Assembly: GCA_019119045.1 (NCBI GenBank)
Contig: DWXS01000008.1
Span: forward strand, 1-42,397
Direction: 5' to 3'
Source of the DNA: Candidatus Mailhella merdavium
Lineage (GTDB): Bacteria; Desulfobacterota; Desulfovibrionia; Desulfovibrionales; Desulfovibrionaceae
DNA length: 42,397 nucleotides
The notes beneath the pieces were generated by a model that did no database searches, had not been told where the DNA came from, and saw nothing but the letters and a program-made list of their open reading frames with translations. Of this stretch, positions 37,552 to 42,397 are shown one piece after another (position 1 is the first letter of the stretch; each line of letters begins with the position of its first letter). The position numbers and the translations under genes were made by a program.

Positions 37552-38175
37552 TTAAGCCTCCGCACGCTTTGCAGCCGCATCCGGGCTGCCCTTGTATCCC
37601 ATGCCGACCTCGAAAATTTCCTTGCTTTCGGCACGGGAGCTGTTGGGTTTGAAGGTTTTGACCGTGGAAAAGCGCAGTCTCAGAGCCTGCGCCAGTTCCT
37701 GAAAATCCGGCCCCATAAATATTTTTGCGATGAAACTGCCGCCCGGCTTCAACCAGAGATCGGCAACCTGCACCGCTTCAAGACAAAGCTCGAGAGAGCG
37801 GGCCTGATCCGTGAACTTTGTGCCCGTGGTACGGGGGGCCATATCGCTCATGACCAGATCGAAAGGCCCCGCTTCGTCAAGCATACGTTCAAAATCCGCG
37901 CTGCGCTCGAACACATTTTCCTGAAGAAAGGTGACGTTGGCCGGAAAGACCGTTTCCGTCGTCTGAAGGTCGCAGCCCCAGACGTGGCCCTTCAGGCCCA
38001 CCCGTTCCGCAGCGTAGAGACTCCAGGAACCGGGAGCGGCGCCCAGATCCAGCACCTTCATTCCGGGTTTCAGCAGGTGGAACCTTGCGTCCATTTCCTT
38101 GAGTTTATACACTGAACGGGCGGGATAATTCTCCCGCTTTGCCTTCAGAAAATAGTGATCTCGATATGTCTTCAT
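37552..38175 (-). CDS. rlmE: 23S rRNA (uridine-2'-O-)methyltransferase RlmE (FtsJ/RrmJ)
   Basis: Methylates the 2'-O of U2552 in 23S rRNA during 50S assembly. The 207-residue product has the FtsJ core: [19 protein letters not shown] with the first catalytic Lys, the SAM motif [41 protein letters not shown] with the second Lys, and the late Glu near [15 protein letters not shown]. The start at 38175 has only a weak ribosome site. It is divergent, by 65 bases, from the glycosyltransferase gene and leads straight into yebC. Confidence 0.94.
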   Translation of the reverse strand: MKTYRDHYFLKAKRENYPARSVYKLKEMDARFHLLKPGMKVLDLGAAPGSWSLYAAERVGLKGHVWGCDLQTTETVFPANVTFLQENVFERSADFERMLDEAGPFDLVMSDMAPRTTGTKFTDQARSLELCLEAVQVADLWLKPGGSFIAKIFMGPDFQELAQALRLRFSTVKTFKPNSSRAESKEIFEVGMGYKGSPDAAAKRAEA

Positions 38176-38240
38176 GGCTGATCCGAGCTTATTAGCCTAT
38201 TTTTTTTCCCTCGCCAAGAGGCAGAAACACAGCTTTCCCC

Positions 38241-39881
38241 ATGAGCCAGCGTCCCAGCCGTATCCGCATCCACGATTCCCTCGGGCGTCTCCGCAGCCTG
38301 GCAGAAGGCCCGGAAGCCTATGATTTTCTCAATATGGCGGAATTTCACGCAAAAGAGCGGGCTTCCGCTCTGGTTCTCGGGCTTGGCCCCTGTCCCGCCC
38401 GGCTTGACGGCTTCATACGAAAAAATATTCCGGAAAAGGCTCCCGTCTACTGGATCGAATGTCCGGACTTTCTTGCCGCGCTTGAACAGGCCGCCGCAAC
38501 GCCGCAGATTCCGGAACAGTGGATACGCCTCGACCTGCGCTCCGGAGTTCAGCCGCTGATCCGCCTGCTTGAAGAACAATCCCCCGCGCTTTTTGCCTAC
38601 CGGCAGGCGCGCCGTCTCTTTCCCGAATTCTGGGGCCCTCTTCTCGCCGAGTGCCGTCTGGGAGGAGCGCGCCGCGAACGGACGGAAAAGCCCCGCACCC
38701 AGGGCCGCCGGACGGTTCTCCTGCCCGGAAGCTCCCATGACCTCCTGTATCAGGAACTGCGTCAGGCCTTTGAACAGGAAGGCGTCACCCCCCTTCCGCT
38801 TCCCGGAGCGGAGGGAGCTTCCCTGCCCGATCCCGACGCGCTTGCCGCTCTTTTGCAGGAAGAAACGCCGGAAGCTCTCGTATCCGTCAATATACACGGC
38901 CTCGATCCTGAAGGAAACGTCTTTCATCTGCTCCGGGCTGCGGGAGTTCCCGTCTGCATCTGGTTTGTCGATAACCCCTGGCAGATCCTTTCCTCGCTGC
39001 GCCTGCCCTGGTGGAAGGACGCGCTTGTGCTGACCAGCGACGCCTCCTTTCTGCCCGGGCTGCGTGCCTGCGGCGCGCAGAGGGCGGAATTCATGCCGCT
39101 GGCGGCGTCCTCCTTCTTTCTTTCCCCGCCTGCGGCTCCGCTGCCGGAACATATCCGCGTGCTTTTCGTCGGACGGAGCCGCTTTCCGGACAGGGATGCC
39201 TTTTACGCGGCGGCCCGCCGTCATCCGCTTCCGGCAGAACGGGCCCGCGAGCTTCTGCGCCGGGGGGAGCGGCCCGATTTTCACTGGTGGAAGCAGCGCA
39301 TAGACGAAATCCGGGGCCGTTCCGCTCCGCTCTGGCCGGGCAACGAGATGCGCGAATACGGCAGAGGAGCCGAAGAGCTTGCGCTGGAAAACCGCCTCAT
39401 GTGGCTGAGGGAGGCGGCCCGGCTCGGAAGCGGAGAACATCCGGCCCTCGCGCTGGTCGGGGATGAGGACTGGAAAAAACTGCTCTGCGCGCCGGCCCTC
39501 TTTCTTCCCCCCGTGGATTATTACGGAAGCCTGCCCGGCCTGTACCGGGCCGCGCCCTTCACGCTGGATGTCACCAGCCTTCTTCTGCCCGGCGGCCTCA
39601 CGCAGCGGCACTTCGACGTCTGGCGCGCCGGAGGCTTTCTGCTGACGGCCACGGGCGAGGGCATGAACATCTTTCCCGCAGAACTTTCCGAAGCCGTCCT
39701 GCTGCGCCGCCCCGGGGATCTTCTGCATAAAGTGAAGATGCTGGAAAACGACGAAGCCCTCCGGGAGAGCCTGCGTTCTTCATGGCAGAAGGAAATTGCG
39801 CGGAAGCACCTCTACACGCACCGGGTCCGGGCCATTCTTGAGCTGGCGAAAAAGCTTGACGGAGCTTCATTGCAAGTGTAA
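38241..39881 (+). CDS. CgeB-like glycosyltransferase family protein
   Basis: A 546-residue protein with a DUF3880-like N-terminal half and a C-terminal part like the CgeB/YkvP glycosyltransferase family (GT-B fold). Supporting stretches are RRTVLLPGSSHDLLYQELRQAFEQ, VPVCIWFVDNPWQILS, LVLTSDASFLPGLRACGAQRAEFMPLAAS, and late in the chain LDVTSLLLPGGLTQRHFDVWRAGGFLLTATGEGMNIFP, the probable donor-sugar site. No signal peptide or membrane helix is present, so it is likely cytoplasmic. The acceptor and sugar are unknown; family members often act on envelope or capsule glycans. The ribosome site before 38241 is weak, and a later ATG at residue 31 is possible. It is divergent from rlmE. Confidence 0.82.
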   Translation: MSQRPSRIRIHDSLGRLRSLAEGPEAYDFLNMAEFHAKERASALVLGLGPCPARLDGFIRKNIPEKAPVYWIECPDFLAALEQAAATPQIPEQWIRLDLRSGVQPLIRLLEEQSPALFAYRQARRLFPEFWGPLLAECRLGGARRERTEKPRTQGRRTVLLPGSSHDLLYQELRQAFEQEGVTPLPLPGAEGASLPDPDALAALLQEETPEALVSVNIHGLDPEGNVFHLLRAAGVPVCIWFVDNPWQILSSLRLPWWKDALVLTSDASFLPGLRACGAQRAEFMPLAASSFFLSPPAAPLPEHIRVLFVGRSRFPDRDAFYAAARRHPLPAERARELLRRGERPDFHWWKQRIDEIRGRSAPLWPGNEMREYGRGAEELALENRLMWLREAARLGSGEHPALALVGDEDWKKLLCAPALFLPPVDYYGSLPGLYRAAPFTLDVTSLLLPGGLTQRHFDVWRAGGFLLTATGEGMNIFPAELSEAVLLRRPGDLLHKVKMLENDEALRESLRSSWQKEIARKHLYTHRVRAILELAKKLDGASLQV

Positions 39882-39986
39882 AGGCAAACAGTTCCTGATA
39901 AGTAATCATTGCCTGACGGGAACAATGCGTTATCCATAAACCATGCGGGGATTTCGCATCATTTACTCAGTTTATGGAGGCTTACC
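39882..39986 (+). promoter_or_regulatory. Leader and promoter region of desulfoferrodoxin gene
   Basis: A 105-base AT-mixed leader with nested inverted repeats: TGAT-AAGTA-ATCA near 39896-39908, CATTG/CAATG at 39907-39927, GTTCC/GGAAC flanking the same area, and ATGCG/CGCAT at 39943-39959. Possible -35/-10 pairs can be drawn but none is strong. A metal- or redox-responsive repressor site such as PerR or Fur is conceivable, not shown. Confidence 0.3.
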
Positions 39987-40367
39987 ATGACCAAGCAGTT
40001 TGAAGTGTACAAATGCGCTCATTGCGGCAACATCGTTGAAGTGGTTCACGGCGGCGGGGCATCTCTCGTCTGCTGCGGCGAAAAAATGAAGCTTCTTGCC
40101 GAAGGCACCAGCGACGGCGCGAAGGAAAAGCACGTTCCCGTGCTGGAAAAGACCGCCACCGGCTGGAAGGTGAGCGTCGGCTCCGTTGCCCATCCCATGG
40201 AAGAAGCTCACTATATCGAATGGATCGAGCTGCTTGCCGACGGAAGAAGCTACAAGAAATATCTCAATCCCGGTGAAAAGCCCGAAGCTGAATTCTGCAT
40301 CGACGCGGCCCATGTGACTGCCAGAGAATACTGCAATCTGCATGGTCAGTGGAAGGCCGAAGCCTAG
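39987..40367 (+). CDS. dfx: Desulfoferrodoxin (superoxide reductase, 2Fe type)
   Basis: Reduces superoxide to hydrogen peroxide in the cytoplasm without making O2. The 126-residue protein has both iron sites of classic desulfoferrodoxin. Centre I is a rubredoxin-like FeS4 site with C10, C13, C29 and C30 (YKCAHC, LVCC). Centre II is the catalytic site with H49, H69, H75, C116 and H119; E47 and K48 are also conserved (EKHVP, HPMEEAH, EYCNLHG). These positions match the family numbering exactly. The frame is open to 39909, but the ATG at 39987 follows GGAGG. The rubredoxin gene follows 72 bases after its stop, the same pairing as the rbo-rub genes of Desulfovibrio. Confidence 0.97.
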   Translation: MTKQFEVYKCAHCGNIVEVVHGGGASLVCCGEKMKLLAEGTSDGAKEKHVPVLEKTATGWKVSVGSVAHPMEEAHYIEWIELLADGRSYKKYLNPGEKPEAEFCIDAAHVTAREYCNLHGQWKAEA

Positions 40368-40439
40368 TTTTTCCGAAACTGCGCCCCGTCTCTGACGGCG
40401 GCGTCCTTTCCCCCGTACCCCGTACCAAGGAGTATTGTC

Positions 40440-40598
40440 ATGGAAAAGTATGTTTGCTCAGTCTGCGGCTATGAATATGATCCTGCTCAGGGCGATCCAG
40501 ACAACGGCGTCGCGCCCGGCACCCCCTTCGACAAACTGCCCGAAGACTGGGTCTGCCCCATCTGCGGCGCTCCCAAATCCCAGTTCGATCCTGCGTAA
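40440..40598 (+). CDS. rub: Rubredoxin
   Basis: Small one-iron electron carrier of 52 residues. The Fe ligands are C6, C9, C39 and C42 in [12 protein letters not shown] and [10 protein letters not shown]. It probably passes electrons to Dfx centre I and to ROO. AAGGAG lies seven bases before the ATG at 40440, and the stop is TAA at 40596-40598. It is followed by a hairpin, then a terminator, before roo. Confidence 0.97.
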   Translation: MEKYVCSVCGYEYDPAQGDPDNGVAPGTPFDKLPEDWVCPICGAPKSQFDPA

Positions 40599-40648
40599 CC
40601 AGCGTTCAGCCGTTTGACGGGGTCATGCTGCGCATTGCCCCTGAAAAC

Positions 40649-40667
40649 GGATATGCGAACAATATCC
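40649..40667 (+). promoter_or_regulatory. Hairpin between rubredoxin and roo
   Basis: Stem GGATAT (40649-40654) with ATATCC (40662-40667) and a seven-base loop, four bases before the terminator at 40671. Two hairpins in tandem, the second an intrinsic terminator, could be a control point for roo expression. Which is dominant cannot be told from sequence. Confidence 0.4.
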
Positions 40668-40670
40668 ACC

Positions 40671-40697
40671 AAAAGGGAGGGCCGTCCTCCCTTTTTT
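40671..40697 (+). terminator. Intrinsic terminator between rubredoxin and roo
   Basis: Ten-bp stem AAAAGGGAGG (40671-40680) with CCTCCCTTTT (40686-40695), loop GCCGT, ending in six T's. It ends 18 bases before the roo start and just before the roo ribosome site (AAGGAG). It would therefore separate dfx-rub messages from roo, unless polymerase reads through or roo has its own promoter. Confidence 0.88.
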
Positions 40698-40715
40698 CAC
40701 TTTCAAGGAGAGAAC

Positions 40716-41930
40716 ATGCAACCTGTTCTGCTGAAACCCGGTATTCACTGGGTGGGCGCGGTGGACTTCAACCTGCGCAACTTCCACCATTACAGCCGCT
40801 CCCCGGAGGGAAGCACCTATAACGCCTATCTGATCCAGGACGAAAAAACCGTTCTGGTGGATACGGTCAGCCACCATTACTTTGACGTTCTGGCCGACCA
40901 TATTTCCGCGCTCGTCGATCCCCGGAAGGTTGATTACATCATCTGCAACCATCTGGAACAGGATCACTCGGGCGTACTGCCCCGCATCGTGGAACTGTGC
41001 AAGCCGGAAAAGATTTTCTGCTCGACGATGGGCCTGAAGTCCATCACCCGGCAGTTCAATACGGAAGGCTGGCCCATTGTCGCGGTGAAGGACGGGGAAC
41101 GCCTGAACATAGGCAAGCGCAACATCACCTTCCTTGAAACGCGCATGCTGCACTGGCCGGACAGCATGGTTTCCTATGTCGAGGAAGACCGCGTTCTGTT
41201 CAGCAACGACGCCTTCGGTCAGAACGTGGCCACCTCCCGCCGCTTTGTGGACGAATACGAACGTCCGCTTCTGCTGCGGGCCATGAAGGATTATTACAAT
41301 AATATCGTTCTGCCGTATTCGCCCATGGTCATCAAAACGCTGGACAGAGTCGCCCAGCTCGGCATTCCGATCGATATCATCGCTCCCGACCACGGTCTGA
41401 TCTTCCGCACCCCGGAAGACGTAAAATTCGTGCTGGATTCCTACCGCGCCTTTGCCGAACAGAAGCCCAAGCTGCGCGCCGTGGTCGCCTATGAAAGCAT
41501 GTGGGGAGCCACGGAAAGCATGGCCTACGCCGTGGGCGACGGACTCGACGACGAAGGCGTGCCCTATGTGCTTCTGGACATGCAGCACAACCATGTGAGC
41601 GCGGTCATGAACGAGCTTGCCGACAGCGGCGCGCTCATTCTCGGTTCCGCCACGCGCAACAACATGCCCATGGTCAACATGGTCGCGCTCATGGCGCACG
41701 TGAAGGGTCTGAAGCCCCAGAATCTTGTCGGCGCCACGTTCGGAGCGCACGGCTGGTCGGGCGAGGCCCCCAAGATGATGGCCGAAGAACTGGCCTCCAT
41801 GAAAGTGGACGTCATCGGCGAACCCGTCCGCGCACACTTCGGCGCAAAGTCTGAAGAACTGGCCGCCTGCCGCGAACTCGGTGCGGCCGTGGCCCGGGCC
41901 CTCAAGGAAAAAGTCAAGGCGTCCGCATAG
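40716..41930 (+). CDS. roo: Rubredoxin:oxygen oxidoreductase (A-type flavodiiron protein)
   Basis: Reduces O2 to water (and may reduce NO) with electrons from rubredoxin. The 404-residue product has a metallo-beta-lactamase-like domain with the diiron ligands H79, E81, D83 (NHLEQDHSG), H146, D165 and H226, the positions of Desulfovibrio gigas ROO. The C-terminal flavodoxin domain opens with [22 protein letters not shown] and has [17 protein letters not shown]. The frame is open to 40614, but the ATG at 40716 follows AAGGAG and matches the mature start. A terminator lies directly upstream, and cydA starts 86 bases after the stop. Confidence 0.97.
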   Translation: MQPVLLKPGIHWVGAVDFNLRNFHHYSRSPEGSTYNAYLIQDEKTVLVDTVSHHYFDVLADHISALVDPRKVDYIICNHLEQDHSGVLPRIVELCKPEKIFCSTMGLKSITRQFNTEGWPIVAVKDGERLNIGKRNITFLETRMLHWPDSMVSYVEEDRVLFSNDAFGQNVATSRRFVDEYERPLLLRAMKDYYNNIVLPYSPMVIKTLDRVAQLGIPIDIIAPDHGLIFRTPEDVKFVLDSYRAFAEQKPKLRAVVAYESMWGATESMAYAVGDGLDDEGVPYVLLDMQHNHVSAVMNELADSGALILGSATRNNMPMVNMVALMAHVKGLKPQNLVGATFGAHGWSGEAPKMMAEELASMKVDVIGEPVRAHFGAKSEELAACRELGAAVARALKEKVKASA

Positions 41931-41936
41931 CACGCC

Positions 41937-41960
41937 GCCTGCCGGGGCAGCCCGGCAGGC
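41937..41960 (+). promoter_or_regulatory. Hairpin between roo and cydA
   Basis: Perfect 10-bp stem GCCTGCCGGG / CCCGGCAGGC with loop GCAG, six bases after the roo stop. No T-run follows, so it is better read as an mRNA-stability or processing element than a full terminator. Confidence 0.5.
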
Positions 41961-42016
41961 CTGCCGCGCCCTGTTCCGGCAGGGTATGTCGCTTCCCCAG
42001 GGGGAAAGGAGACTGT

Positions 42017-42397
42017 ATGGATCTGGTCATGCTTTCACGGCTGCAATTCGCCGTAGCCGTATTCTTTCACTTCATTTTCGTGCCCCTCACGCTGGGTCTC
42101 ACCGTTCTGCTGGCCATCATGGAAACCATCTATGTGCGCACCGGCGACGAAACCTACAAGCGCATGGCGAAATTCTGGGGCAAACTCTTCCTCATCAACT
42201 TCGCGCTCGGGGTTGTGACGGGCATCACGCTGGAATTCCAGTTCGGCACCAACTGGTCGAAGTATTCGGCCTATGTGGGCGATATTTTCGGCGCGCTGCT
42301 GGCCATCGAAGCAACCGCCGCCTTCTTCCTCGAATCCACCTTCGTCGCGGTCTGGACCTTCGGCTGGGATCGGGTGGGGAAAAAGCTGCACTGCTTC
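42017..42397 (+). CDS. cydA: Cytochrome bd ubiquinol oxidase subunit I (partial, 5' end)
   Basis: Inner-membrane quinol oxidase with high O2 affinity. Only the first 127 residues are inside the window. They begin [28 protein letters not shown], where H18 corresponds to the heme ligand His19 of E. coli Cyd[23 protein letters not shown] follows with E99 and E107, which match conserved E. coli residues. At least two membrane helices are visible. The ribosome site is AAAGGAGACTGT. It follows roo by 86 bases, so the two oxygen-reducing systems may be co-transcribed. The rest of cydA and any cydB lie to the right. Confidence 0.95.
   Translation, partial: MDLVMLSRLQFAVAVFFHFIFVPLTLGLTVLLAIMETIYVRTGDETYKRMAKFWGKLFLINFALGVVTGITLEFQFGTNWSKYSAYVGDIFGALLAIEATAAFFLESTFVAVWTFGWDRVGKKLHCF

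Overview
The window looks like core chromosome of an anaerobic, sulfate-reducer-like bacterium of the Desulfovibrionaceae (Desulfovibrio/Bilophila/Mailhella type). The reasons are the clustered genes for desulfoferrodoxin, rubredoxin, rubredoxin:oxygen oxidoreductase and cytochrome bd, the large one-chain pyruvate:ferredoxin oxidoreductase, the adjacent pta-ackA pair, and the high-GC coding with short AT-rich promoter patches. The genus is inferred; no rRNA gene is present to confirm it. I see no transposase, integrase, tRNA, rRNA or CRISPR array, and no obvious horizontally acquired island.

Layout from left to right. 370-4790 (minus): a periplasmic solute-binding protein followed 11 bases later by the bifunctional (p)ppGpp synthetase/hydrolase. 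4925-8176 (plus): a SWIM/SNF2-type helicase, divergent from them. 8551-11766 (minus): two molybdopterin molybdotransferase (MoeA) genes, the downstream one fused to a periplasmic-binding-protein-like domain, ending at a strong terminator. 12230-16303 (minus): four separate small genes (PHP phosphatase, isochorismatase-like hydrolase, MarR regulator, YbjQ-like protein) spaced by long GC-rich non-coding stretches. 16700-27610 (plus): fermentative carbon and cofactor genes: PFOR, a LysE-type exporter, pta, ackA, dapB and nadE. 28345-34272 (plus): a complete tripartite RND efflux operon in the order outer-membrane channel, adaptor, pump. 34676-36220: a sirtuin (minus) divergent from an unrecognised 197-residue protein (plus). 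36810-38175 (minus): rlmE then yebC. 38241-39881 (plus): a CgeB-like glycosyltransferase. 39987-42397 (plus): desulfoferrodoxin, rubredoxin, ROO and the 5' part of cydA, cut by the window edge.

How the genes fit together. PFOR makes acetyl-CoA, and Pta and AckA turn it into acetate and ATP. The sirtuin uses NAD made by NadE and could reverse acetylation driven by acetyl-CoA or acetyl phosphate (inference). The right-hand cluster removes superoxide (Dfx) and O2 (ROO with rubredoxin as electron donor, then cytochrome bd), which protects oxygen-sensitive enzymes such as PFOR. The MoeA pair supplies Mo/W cofactor, which formate dehydrogenases and similar enzymes of this group need.

The points most worth a second look are: a NAD synthetase whose glutaminase domain seems to have lost its catalytic triad; an intrinsic terminator placed just before roo inside the oxygen-defence cluster; recurrent GC-rich intergenic islands containing short local duplications, including a 45-bp direct repeat; similar Ala/Pro/Gly-rich inserts in the two adjacent proteins RSH and the solute-binding protein; and the MoeA-PBP fusion. 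I did not find a clearly new multi-gene system here.
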